Shown here piece after piece: positions 8,816 through 17,259 of a DNA stretch of 64,000 bases (positions are counted from its first letter, which is position 1; each line of letters starts with the position of its first letter). The translations under genes and the position numbers were made by a program. A model generated the notes under the pieces. That model made no database searches. It saw only the letters and a list, made by a program, of their open reading frames with translations, and had not been told where the DNA came from. The stretch comes from Cryobacterium cheniae (GTDB taxonomy: Bacteria > Actinomycetota > Actinomycetes > Actinomycetales > Microbacteriaceae), in assembly GCF_004403395.1 (NCBI RefSeq), contig NZ_SOGN01000035.1, positions 62,001 to 126,000 of the forward strand, in the 5' to 3' direction.

Positions 8816-9750
8816 AACCCGCTCTGCAGGATGAACAAACCGGGAAAGATTGCGAACAGGATCGTCATCGGCAGAATCAGGAAGACCAGCGGCACGAGCA
8901 TGGCCACCTCTTTCTTGCCGGCCACCTCGATCAGCCCCCGCTTGGCTTCGTCGCGGGCGTCCTGCGCCTGGGAGCGCAGCACCTCCGCGAGCGGGGTGCC
9001 ACGGTCGAGCGCCCCCGTGACCTGGTCGACCAGGCGGGTCACCGCGGGCAGCGCGATCCGGCGCGACAGGGTGTGCAGGGCGACGGCGAGCGGCACCCCG
9101 GTGCGAACATCCGCCACCACCCCCGCGAGTTCCTTCGACAACTCGCCCGTGCTCGTTCGCGACACCCGGGCGAGCGCATCCAGGATGCCCTCCCCCGCCG
9201 ACAGCGACAGCGTCATGAACTCGAGCACGGTCGGGAATTCGCTCTGCATGCGCGCCAGCCGGGCGGTGGCGGCGCGGCCGAGCATCCAGTCACGGGCCAG
9301 TGCGCCACCCGCCGCGGCGACCACCGGCAGGCAGACCTGCACGAACGCCGGCAGCGACCGGAAGGTGGGCAGCGCCACGACCACCCCCGCGCCGACAGCG
9401 AGCCCGACGAGCGCCCAGACCACCTGCTCCGACCGGAACTCGTCGGTGCTGCGGCGCGACCCCGATTGCCGCAGCCGTCGCTCGATCGTCTCCGTGCCAC
9501 CGAGAACGGCGGCGAACGCGCGTTTGAGGCCACCGAACACGGGCGCGAACAGGGTGCCGATGACCGGCAACGGATGCACCGTCGTGCGCCCCACGAATTC
9601 CCGCGCCTCCTCCGACACGTCCAGGATGTACGGCGCCAGCCTCTGCGCGAGACGCGGGCGGCTCAGCCGGGGAACGAGGCTGGCCAGAGACCAGAGACCC
9701 ACGCCCAGCGCGGTGCCGCAGAAGAGCCCCCAGGCCTGCACGGCGCTCAC
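8812..9750 (-). CDS. tadC: Tad secretion system inner-membrane protein TadC
   Basis: A 312-residue protein of the type II secretion F family, partner of TadB in the pilus assembly platform. The GspF-type domain is marked by 'MQSEFPTVLEFMTLSLSAGE' and 'VPLAVALHTLSRR'; 'EAKRGLIEVAGKKEVAMLVP' and a C-terminal hydrophobic hairpin ending 'FPGLFILQSGF' complete it. GTG 9750 overlaps the tadB stop by 4 bp (GTGA), which fixes the start although the frame is open much further upstream. The stop codon lies in the last unit of a tandem repeat. Confidence 0.92.
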   Translation of the reverse strand: MSAVQAWGLFCGTALGVGLWSLASLVPRLSRPRLAQRLAPYILDVSEEAREFVGRTTVHPLPVIGTLFAPVFGGLKRAFAAVLGGTETIERRLRQSGSRRSTDEFRSEQVVWALVGLAVGAGVVVALPTFRSLPAFVQVCLPVVAAAGGALARDWMLGRAATARLARMQSEFPTVLEFMTLSLSAGEGILDALARVSRTSTGELSKELAGVVADVRTGVPLAVALHTLSRRIALPAVTRLVDQVTGALDRGTPLAEVLRSQAQDARDEAKRGLIEVAGKKEVAMLVPLVFLILPMTILFAIFPGLFILQSGF

Positions 9751-10604
9751 CGGAACCACCGGCGTTCCTCCGGCAGCCGCCCCAGCGCCACCATCAGACG
9801 ATAGGCGACCGCGGAGACCCCGAGGCCGCCGACGATCACGACCACGCCGGCAGGGGTGTTGTAGGCGACGGCCGCCTCGGGCCGGGACGCCAGGAGCAGC
9901 AGAACGATCCAGGGCGCGGCCACGCCGAGCCGCGCCGCATTGACGATCCAGGACTGGCGGGCCTCCACCTCGGAGCGGATGGCGGCATCCTGCCGGAGCC
10001 ACGCCGCGAGACTGCGCAGCACGACCGTGAGGTCGCTGCCGCCGACCTCCCGTGCCATGCGCAGGGTCTCCAGGATGCGGTCGGCCACCGGGTCGGCCAG
10101 GGACGCCTTGAGCCCGTCGACGGCGACACCGAAGTTGCCGGTCGCCTGATACTCCCGAGCGAACTCGGCGAAGGCGGGCCGGGTCGACAGCGGACCGGCC
10201 CCGGCCAGGCTGCCCACACTGTCGGGCAGCGCCAGGCCCGACCGCACCGCCGACACCAGGTGGTCGACGACGTCGGGCCAGACGGCCCGGTTCGCCCGCC
10301 GCCGGGCGCGCGTCCGCCAGGCCACCATCAGCGTCGGCAGCCCCAGCCCGACGAGCGCGGCGACAAGGGACAGGGCCGCAATGCCCAGGATGGCCTGGCT
10401 CAGCGCCGACACGGCCAGCCCCAGCACCACGGAGAGGGCGACGAAAGCCGGCAGCGGGAGGCTGCCGAGCCCGGCCTGGGCGAGGCTCGCCCGCAGCCGG
10501 CCCGGCGTACGGGACCGGTCCTTGTCGCCGGTTCGTGGCCAGAGGAACGGTGCGGCGAGCAGGAGAAAACCCGCGCCGAGCATCCCCCCGAGTGCGAGCG
10601 TCAT
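9747..10604 (-). CDS. tadB: Tad secretion system inner-membrane protein TadB
   Basis: A 285-residue F-family protein of the Tad pilus platform. Two hydrophobic N-terminal regions are followed by the conserved cytoplasmic domain 'WPDVVDHLVSAVRSGLALPD' and 'EYQATGNFGVAVDGLKASLA' ... 'LRMAREVGGSDLTVVLRSLA', then two C-terminal membrane helices. The ATG overlaps the tadA stop by 4 bp. TadB and TadC form the membrane ring driven by the TadA ATPase. Confidence 0.92.
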   Translation of the reverse strand: MTLALGGMLGAGFLLLAAPFLWPRTGDKDRSRTPGRLRASLAQAGLGSLPLPAFVALSVVLGLAVSALSQAILGIAALSLVAALVGLGLPTLMVAWRTRARRRANRAVWPDVVDHLVSAVRSGLALPDSVGSLAGAGPLSTRPAFAEFAREYQATGNFGVAVDGLKASLADPVADRILETLRMAREVGGSDLTVVLRSLAAWLRQDAAIRSEVEARQSWIVNAARLGVAAPWIVLLLLASRPEAAVAYNTPAGVVVIVGGLGVSAVAYRLMVALGRLPEERRWFR

Positions 10605-11833
10605 GCGGCCCCGGCCCGGAGCACGATGGCCGGGTCGAGTCCGGCCGCGTGGAACTTGGCCAGCTTCGTCGGGTAGCCCCCGGTCGGCTCGAGCGCCCCC
10701 CGCGTGGCTTGGAAGATCGGGCTGGCCTCAATCATCGCCCCCGACAGTTGTCCACTGGGCGCAAGGATCTCCGTCACCCGGCGACGCCCGTGCCGGTCGA
10801 TCTCGCAGTGCACGACGATGTCGATGCAGCCGGCCACGGTCGGCAGCACGAACGACGAGTCGATGTTGCGCCCGGCGAGCAGCGGAAGCGTGGACAGCTT
10901 GCCGAGCGCATCCCGCGCACTGTTGGCGTGGATAGAACACATACCCGGCAGCCCACTGTTCAGGGCGATCAGCAGATCGAGGCTTTCGGCCTCGCGCACC
11001 TCGCCGACGATCAGCCGGTCCGGGCGCATCCGCAGCGACTCCTTGATCAGGCGCCGCAGGGTGATCTCCCCGGTGCCCTCGAGGCTGGGTTGGCGGCACT
11101 GCATCGCCACGACGTCGCGTGCGGCCAGGTCGAGCTCGAAGGTCTCCTCCACCGTCACGATGCGCTCGTTCTTGCGCGTGGCCGAGAGCAGAGCGTTGAG
11201 CATGGTGGTCTTGCCCGTCTGGGTGGCCCCGGAGACGAGGATGTTCTGCCCGGCCAGCACGCACATGCGCAGAAACTCGGATGACTGCTGCGTGAGCGAG
11301 CCGAGCCCGACCAGTTGGTTCAGGTCACGGATGCGCCGGGTGAACTTGCGAATATTGACGGCCCAGTGCTGCCTCGTGATGTCTGGGATGACGACGTGCA
11401 GCCGCGAACCGTCGGGCAGCGAGGCATCGACGAACGGGGAGGAGAGGTCGACGCGGCGACCGGATGCCTGCAGCATCCGTTCGACCAGGTCGCGCACCTC
11501 CCGCTCGGTGAGCACCATCGTGGTCAGCTCGGGCACCCCGTCGCGGGCCACGAAGACCCGGCTGGGCGCGTTGATCCAGATCTCCTCGATGCCGGGATCG
11601 TCGAGGAACGGCTGCAGCGCACCGAATCCGGTCAGCGAGGCCACGACCTCGCGCGCGGCCTGGTTCTCGTCGGCGATCAGCGGCAGGGAATTGCCGAGCG
11701 CCCGCTCGGCGTAGCGCTGCACCTCGTCGCGCACATACTTCTCGGCGAGCCCGGTGTGCGACGCCAGGTCAACGCCGTCGCGGCGCACCCGAGACCGAAC
11801 CTGCTCGGTGATGATGCGCACGGCTTCGCTCAT
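10601..11833 (-). CDS. tadA: Tad pilus assembly ATPase TadA/CpaF
   Basis: First gene of the Tad operon. The roughly 410-residue protein has an N-terminal helical domain and the secretion ATPase core: Walker A 'SGATQTGKTTMLNAL', Asp box 'RIVTVEETFELDL', His box 'MRPDRLIVGEVREAESLDLL' and 'LPGMCSIHANSARDAL'. I start at ATG 11833 because homologues begin near 'EAVRIITEQVRSRVRRDGVD'; an ATG at 11851 adds six residues and neither has a clear ribosome site. The Ssd/CpaE-like localisation gene often found upstream is not here. Confidence 0.93.
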   Translation of the reverse strand: MSEAVRIITEQVRSRVRRDGVDLASHTGLAEKYVRDEVQRYAERALGNSLPLIADENQAAREVVASLTGFGALQPFLDDPGIEEIWINAPSRVFVARDGVPELTTMVLTEREVRDLVERMLQASGRRVDLSSPFVDASLPDGSRLHVVIPDITRQHWAVNIRKFTRRIRDLNQLVGLGSLTQQSSEFLRMCVLAGQNILVSGATQTGKTTMLNALLSATRKNERIVTVEETFELDLAARDVVAMQCRQPSLEGTGEITLRRLIKESLRMRPDRLIVGEVREAESLDLLIALNSGLPGMCSIHANSARDALGKLSTLPLLAGRNIDSSFVLPTVAGCIDIVVHCEIDRHGRRRVTEILAPSGQLSGAMIEASPIFQATRGALEPTGGYPTKLAKFHAAGLDPAIVLRAGAA

Positions 11834-11872
11834 TCCTGCATGATTGCCCATCCACGGCCGGCCACGCCCGAC

Positions 11873-11881
11873 TTATCCACA
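11873..11881 (+). other. Isolated DnaA-box-like site
   Basis: TTATCCACA matches the standard DnaA box consensus exactly. It is single, lies just upstream of tadA, and no second copy, AT-rich unwinding region or replication gene is near, so it is not an origin. It could titrate DnaA, influence tadA, or be chance. The surrounding 11834-12171 holds no supported gene; besides this site it contains only the palindromic element. Confidence 0.35.
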
Positions 11882-11943
11882 GCCCCACGCCGGTCCCCGC
11901 CCCTGTGCCGCACGCCGAGCCTCTCCGCACGCAGGCACCTTGG

Positions 11944-12024
11944 GCATAACTCCTGCAAATTCCTCCGTTTTGGCCGAATTCAGGCCTCATACGGGACACG
12001 GCGCAGAATTTGCAGGAGTTATGC
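11944..12024. repeat. Palindromic dispersed element, copy 1
   Basis: An 81-bp element bounded by perfect 19-bp inverted arms: the left arm begins GCATAACTCCTGCAA at 11944 and its exact reverse complement ends at 12024. The 43-bp interior is not palindromic and contains GAATTCAGG. A second element with the same arms and the same interior word is at 36112-36205. It sits between the divergent tadA and tRNA-Leu genes. It encodes nothing visible and is too long and too loosely looped for a normal terminator. It is best described as a MITE- or REP-like non-coding repeat. Confidence 0.85.
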
Positions 12025-12171
12025 AAGGAGGGGCAGGTCTTGGAGGCGTGCAGGTCCGGCAGGTTGAGCGGCCCTGGAGAAGACACTCGACGGACGTGCG
12101 CTCTCCCGCACGGCCGACGGTTAGGGGAGTCACTACTCCAAGCGGCATCCTCCGCCTGACCGGCACGCTCT

Positions 12172-12199
12172 CGGACAGGTCACTCCCGCGAAGTACACT
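12172..12199 (+). promoter_or_regulatory. Candidate promoter of tRNA-Leu
   Basis: CGGACA at 12172-12177 and TACACT at 12194-12199 are separated by 16 bp and resemble sigma-A -35 and -10 boxes, putting the start about 7 bases before the mature tRNA. A perfect 14-bp inverted repeat (12181-12194 with 12208-12221) overlaps both this promoter and the 5' end of the tRNA. Only the box match and the spacing support the call. Confidence 0.4.
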
Positions 12200-12212
12200 G
12201 GAAGCGCACTTC

Positions 12213-12294
12213 GCGGGAGTGGTGAAATTGGCAGACACGCAGGATTTAGGTTCCTGTGCTTTCGAGCGTGGGGGTTCAAGTCCCCTCTCCCGCA
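12213..12294 (+). tRNA. tRNA-Leu (anticodon TAG)
   Basis: A long class II tRNA of 82 bases: acceptor GCGGGAG pairs with CTCCCGC followed by discriminator A. The D-loop region is TGGTGAAATTGGCAGACACGC, the anticodon stem CAGGA/TCCTG encloses the loop TTTAGGT (anticodon TAG, reads CUA and probably other CUN codons), a variable arm follows, and the T-arm is GGGGGTTCAAGTCCCC. CCA is not encoded. A protein start codon lies one base after its 3' end. Confidence 0.97.
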
Positions 12295-12295
12295 C

Positions 12296-12970
12296 ATGAG
12301 TCACATCTCGGCCCTGGACGGCCAATTGAACGACCTGCTGGCGAACACCGGCGTCGTTGTTTTCTACCTGCTCGTCTGGGCCCTCGTCTTCGCCGGCACC
12401 GCCGTTTTCCTCGGAGTCTTCATCCCGTTCATCACCGGCGACTCCCTTCTCTTCGGCTCCGGCCTGGTGGCCGCGTCCACGCCGAGCCTGAGCATCGCCG
12501 TCCTGGCCGTCGGCACCGGCATCGCCGCGTTCCTGGGCGACCAGGTCGGTTTTGTGCTCGGGCGCCGCTTCGGGCGCTCTTACCTGGACCGCCACGGCGG
12601 CCGGCGCACCCGAACCGCCATCACCAGGACCGAGATTTTTTACCGCAAGTACGGCTGGTGGTCGGTGGTCGTCGCCCGGTTCATGCCGTGGGGCCGGGTC
12701 TTCGTCCCGGTGATCGCGGGCGTCGGCCGCATGAACTACTACAAGTTCCTGACCAGCAATCTGGTCGGAGCCCTCGCCTGGGGCGTGGGCCTCACCCTGA
12801 CCGGGTATTACGCGGCCGCCATCCCTGGCGTGAAGAGCGCCGCCTACGTCATCGCCGGTGTCTTCATCACCGCCTCGATCGTCTTCGGCGTGCGCACCCT
12901 GCTCATCGATCGCGCCCAGAACCGGCTGGATGCCCGGAACGCGCTCCTCCACGACCCGACCGCCCCGTAG
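12296..12970 (+). CDS. DedA family membrane protein (first of two)
   Basis: A 224-residue member of the DedA/SNARE-associated family, proposed flippases or proton-linked carriers of undecaprenyl phosphate and other lipids. Visible marks are 'FAGTAVFLGVFIPFITGDSLLF' (split by membrane re-entrant loops), 'LGDQVGFVLGRRFGRSYLDR', and 'RFMPWGRVFVPVIAGVGRMN', the family's Arg-Gly-containing motif. The ATG is one base beyond tRNA-Leu, so any ribosome-binding site would be inside the tRNA gene; leaderless translation or expression from RNA that escapes tRNA processing are alternatives. Confidence 0.9.
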   Translation: MSHISALDGQLNDLLANTGVVVFYLLVWALVFAGTAVFLGVFIPFITGDSLLFGSGLVAASTPSLSIAVLAVGTGIAAFLGDQVGFVLGRRFGRSYLDRHGGRRTRTAITRTEIFYRKYGWWSVVVARFMPWGRVFVPVIAGVGRMNYYKFLTSNLVGALAWGVGLTLTGYYAAAIPGVKSAAYVIAGVFITASIVFGVRTLLIDRAQNRLDARNALLHDPTAP

Positions 12971-13101
12971 GCCCGCGGACCGCTGCAACCCACGGACCGT
13001 TGCAGCCCACGGCGGACTGTCGGCAAACCGCGTTAGCCTGTATCAGAGCACGGCGATCCCGCCGCCCGGCCGATCTGACCGACGCCCACTGGAGATTCTT
13101 A

Positions 13102-13860
13102 GTGATTCATACCGCACTGCTTCCCACGGCAGTCATCCCCTGGCTCGACCCGGAAGTCCTGATCAACGGCTTCGGGCCCTGGGCCCTGCTGGGCGTCTGC
13201 GCGATCGTCTTCGCCGAGACCGGCCTGCTCGTCGGGTTCCTGCTTCCCGGGGACACCCTGCTGGTCATCACCGGCCTGCTGACCTTCGCCGGAGTCATCC
13301 AGATCGACATCTGGTGGGTGGCCCTGGCCATCGGCTTCGCGGCGTTCCTCGGCGGTGAAGTCGGCTATATGATCGGGCACAGGTTCGGCCCCCGGGTATT
13401 CGAGCGCAAGGAATCGGGCCTGTTCAGCATCAAGAACGTCGAGCGTACGAACGCGTTCTTCGTGCGCTTCGGCGGCGTCGCCGTGATCGTGGCGCGCTTC
13501 GTGCCGATCGTGCGCACCTTCGCCCCGGTCGCGGCCGGCGTCGGCCACATGGACTACCGCAAGTATTCGCTCTACAACCTGATCGGGGCTCTCCTCTGGG
13601 GTGCCGGCCTCACCTACTTCGGATTCTTCCTCGGTTACATCCCGCCCGTCGCGGATTTCGTGCAGAACTACATCGACATCATCCTGCTGGCCGCGGTCTT
13701 CATCACGCTCATCCCCACCGTTTTCCACTACCTCCAGGCCGCGTCCAAGTCCCGCCGGGACGCGCGCGCCGGGCTGACCGTTCAGACCGGAAGCCTCGTC
13801 CTGGACGCCGATGCCTTCGAGGGCGCCCCCGAGCAGAAGCGCGACGAGCCCGAACTCTGA
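13102..13860 (+). CDS. DedA family membrane protein (second)
   Basis: A 252-residue DedA protein, about 130 bp downstream of the first and clearly related to it: 'FAETGLLVGFLLPGDTLLVI', 'LGGEVGYMIGHRFGPRVFER' and 'RFVPIVRTFAPVAAGVGHMD' are the corresponding motifs. 'E...PGD' and the two arginines of the last motif are the residues usually essential in DedA proteins. GTG 13102 begins 'VIHTALLPTAVIPWLD'. The acidic tail 'FEGAPEQKRDEPEL' is cytoplasmic by prediction. Tandem duplication of DedA genes is common. Confidence 0.93.
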   Translation: MIHTALLPTAVIPWLDPEVLINGFGPWALLGVCAIVFAETGLLVGFLLPGDTLLVITGLLTFAGVIQIDIWWVALAIGFAAFLGGEVGYMIGHRFGPRVFERKESGLFSIKNVERTNAFFVRFGGVAVIVARFVPIVRTFAPVAAGVGHMDYRKYSLYNLIGALLWGAGLTYFGFFLGYIPPVADFVQNYIDIILLAAVFITLIPTVFHYLQAASKSRRDARAGLTVQTGSLVLDADAFEGAPEQKRDEPEL

Positions 13861-13881
13861 TCCCCCTCCGCGCCGCCGGAG

Positions 13882-14793
13882 CTACGGGTGCGGGTTCTCC
13901 TCGTGCGCGGCATGTTCGGCCGGCTCGAGCTGGAACGTGGAGTGGGCCACGTCGAAGTGGTCCGCCAGACAGGCGGAGAGCTCATCGAGCAGCGCGCCGG
14001 AGCCTCCTCCGCTGAGCACGGCCGGCTCGACCACGACGTGGGCGCTGAAGACGTGCGCGCCGGACGTGATCATCCAGACATGCACATCGTGCACCGTCAG
14101 CACGCCCTCCGTCCCGAGCAGGTGCCTCCGGATCTCCGCGATGTCCGTGTCGGCCGGCACCGATTCACTGAGCACGCGCACCACGTCACGCAGCAGCACG
14201 AACGCTCGGGGCGCGATCATGCCGGCGATGACCAGCGACGCGATCGCATCCGCCTGCACGAAACCGGTGAGCAGGATGATCGCGGCGGCGACGATGACCG
14301 CCACCGAGCCCAGGGTGTCCCCGAGAACCTCGAGGTAGGCGCCGCGCATATTGATCGACGACCCGGCCGCCGGCCGCAGCAGGAGCAGTGCCGCGACATT
14401 GGCCAGCAGACCGATCGCCGCCACGACCAGCATCGGGGCCGCCCGTACCTCGCTGCCGCCGGCATCGACAAGCCGGCCGATGGCGCCGATCACGACGGCG
14501 ATGGCCACCCCCACCAGGATGATCCCGTTCAGCAGGGCGCCGAACACCTCCGCCCGCTGGTAGCCGAAGGTCTGCCGGTCGGTGGCCGGGCGGGCGGCCA
14601 CCACGGTGGCCGTCAGGGCGATGATCAAGCCGGCAAGGTCGGAGAACATGTGGCCGGCATCCGCCAGCAGGGCCAGGGACCCGGTCAGCCAGGCGCCGAC
14701 GACCTCCACGACCAGTACCGCGGCGACGATCCCGATCGCCACCGACAAGCGCGCACGGTTCGTGTGCGAGGTGTGCGCGTGATCGTGGCCCAT
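13882..14793 (-). CDS. Cation diffusion facilitator family metal exporter
   Basis: A 303-residue CDF protein of the CzcD/ZitB type that exports Zn2+, Co2+ or Cd2+ in exchange for protons. A histidine-rich start ('MGHDHAHTSHTN') is followed by six membrane helices; helix 2 holds 'LLADAGHMFSDLAGLIIA' (the HxxxD metal site) and helix 5 'GDTLGSVAVIVAAAIILLTG' with an Asp in 'GDTLGS' where related proteins have HxxxD. The C-terminal domain has 'VHDVHVWMITSGAHVFSAHV' and a final His-containing tail. Convergent with the second DedA gene. Confidence 0.93.
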   Translation of the reverse strand: MGHDHAHTSHTNRARLSVAIGIVAAVLVVEVVGAWLTGSLALLADAGHMFSDLAGLIIALTATVVAARPATDRQTFGYQRAEVFGALLNGIILVGVAIAVVIGAIGRLVDAGGSEVRAAPMLVVAAIGLLANVAALLLLRPAAGSSINMRGAYLEVLGDTLGSVAVIVAAAIILLTGFVQADAIASLVIAGMIAPRAFVLLRDVVRVLSESVPADTDIAEIRRHLLGTEGVLTVHDVHVWMITSGAHVFSAHVVVEPAVLSGGGSGALLDELSACLADHFDVAHSTFQLEPAEHAAHEENPHP

Positions 14794-14884
14794 GCCTCCA
14801 CGGTATGGCCGCGGGCACCCGACCGCCAGTTCGGGCGCCAGTCGGGAATGAGTGCCGTTCTCAACCGGGTGACGGATGCGCCGG

Positions 14885-15475
14885 TCAGGCTTCCAGCAGC
14901 GTCTCCAGCACCGGAATCAGCTTGCCGAAGGCTCTCGCCCGATGACTGTGCTCGTTCTTCACGTTGGGGGTCAGCTCTGCGGCGGAGATCGCGTAGCCGT
15001 CGGGCAGGAAGATCGGGTCGTAGCCGAAGCCGCCGGCACCGCTTCGCTCGGTCAGGATCTGCCCGGGCCATTCCCCCGTCACGTGCCACTCCGTGCCGTC
15101 GGGCATGGCCAGAGCGGCGACGCAGGTGAAGTGGCCGCCCCGGTGCTCCGCGGCCACATCTCCCAGCTGCCAGAGCAGCAGCTGCAGGTTCTGGTCGGAG
15201 TCCCGGGCGGGTCCGGCCCAGCGTGCCGAGAAGATGCCGGGCGAGCCGCCGAGCACGTCCACGCAGATGCCGGAATCGTCGGAGATGGCCGGCAACCCGG
15301 TGTGCGCCGCGGCGGCCCGCGCCTTGATCAGGGCGTTCTCGGCGAAGGTGACGCCGTCTTCGACCGGCTCGGGGCCGTCGTAGGCCAGCACCTCGAGGCC
15401 GGGGATCGCCGGGGCCAGGATGCGCCGCAATTCCTCCACCTTGTGCTGGTTGTGGGTGGCGAGAACGACCTGCAT
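14885..15475 (-). CDS. rdgB: XTP/dITP diphosphatase (HAM1 family)
   Basis: A 196-residue housekeeping pyrophosphatase that removes ITP, XTP and dITP from the nucleotide pool. Motifs are 'LATHNQHKVEELRRIL' at the N-terminus, 'TFAENALIKARAAAAHTG', 'SDDSGICVDVLGGSPGIFSA' with the catalytic acids, 'GFGYDPIFLP' and 'SHRARAFGKL' at the C-terminus. ATG 15475 is 2 bases after the rph stop; longer versions of the frame only shadow rph. Last gene of murI-rph-rdgB. Confidence 0.97.
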   Translation of the reverse strand: MQVVLATHNQHKVEELRRILAPAIPGLEVLAYDGPEPVEDGVTFAENALIKARAAAAHTGLPAISDDSGICVDVLGGSPGIFSARWAGPARDSDQNLQLLLWQLGDVAAEHRGGHFTCVAALAMPDGTEWHVTGEWPGQILTERSGAGGFGYDPIFLPDGYAISAAELTPNVKNEHSHRARAFGKLIPVLETLLEA

Positions 15476-15477
15476 GG

Positions 15478-16212
15478 TCAGTTCCCCAGCGCTGTCTTCT
15501 GGAACTCGGTCAGGGAGATCGTCCCTGCCAGCGCCAGGTCGAGCAGCGAGTTCAGTTCCGTGCGGTCGAAGGGCGCGGCCTCGGCCGTCCCCTGCACCTC
15601 CACGAACAGCCCGCGGCCGGTGACGACCACGTTCATGTCGGTCTCGGCGCGGGAGTCCTCCGTGTAGGCGAGGTCGAGCATGGGCGTGCCACCCACGATG
15701 CCGACGGAGATGGCCGCCACGCTGTCGGTCAGGGGCTGAGCCTTCTGGCTGATGAACTTCTTCTCGCGACCCCACTCGAGGGCGTCGGCGAGGGCCACGT
15801 AGGCGCCCGTGATCGCCGCGGTGCGGGTGCCACCATCGGCCTGGAGCACGTCGCAGTCCAGCACGATGGTGTTCTCGCCGAGCGCCTTCATGTCAACCAC
15901 GGCGCGCAGGCTGCGTCCGACCAGGCGGCTGATCTCGTGCGTGCGGCCGCCGATGCGGCCCTTGACCGATTCGCGGTCCATCCGGGAGTCGGTGGAGCGC
16001 GGCAGCATGGAGTACTCGGCGGTGACCCAGCCCTTGCCCTTGCCGGCCATCCACCGCGGCACGCCGTTGGTGAACGAGGCCGTGCAGAGCACCTTGGTGC
16101 GTCCGAACGAGATGAGGGCGGACCCTTCGGCCTGATCGCTCCAACCGCGCTCGATCGTGACGGGGCGCAGCTGGTCGTTCGTTCGTCCGTCTACGCGCAC
16201 GGTGTCGGTCAC
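15478..16212 (-). CDS. rph: Ribonuclease PH
   Basis: A 244-residue phosphorolytic 3'-exoribonuclease trimming tRNA precursors. Clear motifs: '[16 protein letters not shown]', '[18 protein letters not shown]', '[17 protein letters not shown]', '[15 protein letters not shown]' and '[19 protein letters not shown]'. Start GTG 16212 overlaps the murI stop by 4 bp and has AGGAG shortly upstream. Middle gene of murI-rph-rdgB. Confidence 0.98.
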   Translation of the reverse strand: MTDTVRVDGRTNDQLRPVTIERGWSDQAEGSALISFGRTKVLCTASFTNGVPRWMAGKGKGWVTAEYSMLPRSTDSRMDRESVKGRIGGRTHEISRLVGRSLRAVVDMKALGENTIVLDCDVLQADGGTRTAAITGAYVALADALEWGREKKFISQKAQPLTDSVAAISVGIVGGTPMLDLAYTEDSRAETDMNVVVTGRGLFVEVQGTAEAAPFDRTELNSLLDLALAGTISLTEFQKTALGN

Positions 16213-17072
16213 GGGGTCTCCTTCTGGTCGGGATGCGATACGGCGAACTCGGCAAGCTCGCTCAAAGTGAAGGACCCGGTCTCGACCAGGTCGACGCGGC
16301 CGATTTCCGGCCCGATCAAACGGTGAGCCAGGGACAGGAACTCTTGGGCACTGTCGCCGGTGGCCTCGTAGCGGTAGCTCGGCGGTGCCTGCTCGGTGCG
16401 TTCCAGGCCCTGGCTGACCAGCAGCCGGTACACGTCGTTGGCCGTCTCGGTGTCGCTGGAGACGAGGGTCACGGTGTCCCCCATCACGAAGGAGATGGCG
16501 CCGCGCAGGAACGGGTAGTGCGTGCAGCCGAGCACGAGGGTGTCGACCTCCGCGGCCCGCAGCGGGGCGAGGTAGCCCTCGGCGACCGAGAGCAGCTCGT
16601 CGCCGGTGGTGATTCCCGCCTCGACGAATTCGACGAACCGGGGGCAGGCCTGGGTGAGCAGCTGGATGTCGGTGGCCGCGGCGAACGCGTCGTCGTAGGC
16701 GCGCGATTTGACGGTGCCGAGAGTGCCGATCACGCCGACGCGTTTGTTGCGGGTGGTGCGCACGGCGCTGCGCACGGCGGGCTGGATGACCTCGACCACG
16801 GGAACGCTGTAACGTTCGCGGGCATCCCGGAGCATCGCGGCCGACGCGGTGTTGCACGCGATGACCAGCATTTTCACGTCCTGAGCGACCAGGTCGTCGA
16901 GAACGTCGAGGGCGAAGCCGCGCACATCCGCGATCTTCTTCGGGCCGTACGGAGAATGGGCAGTGTCTCCGATATAGAGGATCGATTCATTGGGCAGCTG
17001 ATCCTTGATCGCCCGGGCGACAGTCAGGCCGCCCACTCCGGAATCGAAGATTCCAATCGGTGCATCCGTCAC
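16209..17072 (-). CDS. murI: Glutamate racemase
   Basis: Makes D-glutamate for peptidoglycan. The 287-residue product has both catalytic cysteines in place, '[18 protein letters not shown]' and '[15 protein letters not shown]', plus the N-terminal '[17 protein letters not shown]' with the catalytic Asp-Ser pair and '[13 protein letters not shown]'. GTG 17072 is chosen because it gives '[15 protein letters not shown]', the family start; the open frame continues upstream without homology. First gene of an overlapping trio with rph and rdgB. Confidence 0.98.
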   Translation of the reverse strand: MTDAPIGIFDSGVGGLTVARAIKDQLPNESILYIGDTAHSPYGPKKIADVRGFALDVLDDLVAQDVKMLVIACNTASAAMLRDARERYSVPVVEVIQPAVRSAVRTTRNKRVGVIGTLGTVKSRAYDDAFAAATDIQLLTQACPRFVEFVEAGITTGDELLSVAEGYLAPLRAAEVDTLVLGCTHYPFLRGAISFVMGDTVTLVSSDTETANDVYRLLVSQGLERTEQAPPSYRYEATGDSAQEFLSLAHRLIGPEIGRVDLVETGSFTLSELAEFAVSHPDQKETP

Positions 17073-17259
17073 GACGTTCGAGCTTAGTCGCAATCCCTGA
17101 ACGGGGAGTCTATAAGCACATTCACAGCCTCGCGAGTGCGGCGCGAGCACGTTCCATTCGGGGAATATGGCCGTAACTACACTCGGAATATGGCTCCCGC
17201 CAACCGACGGTCGCCGCACCAGAATGACGTCACATCCGTCGTTTGAGGAGATGATCACC

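Noticed and set aside
11873-11881. Replication origin
   Set aside because: A single DnaA box with no dnaA, dnaN, gyrase or ribosomal protein L34 genes nearby.
12213-12294. Integrated mobile element at tRNA-Leu
   Set aside because: No integrase and no repeat of the tRNA 3' end further downstream in the window; only a short inverted repeat at the 5' side.
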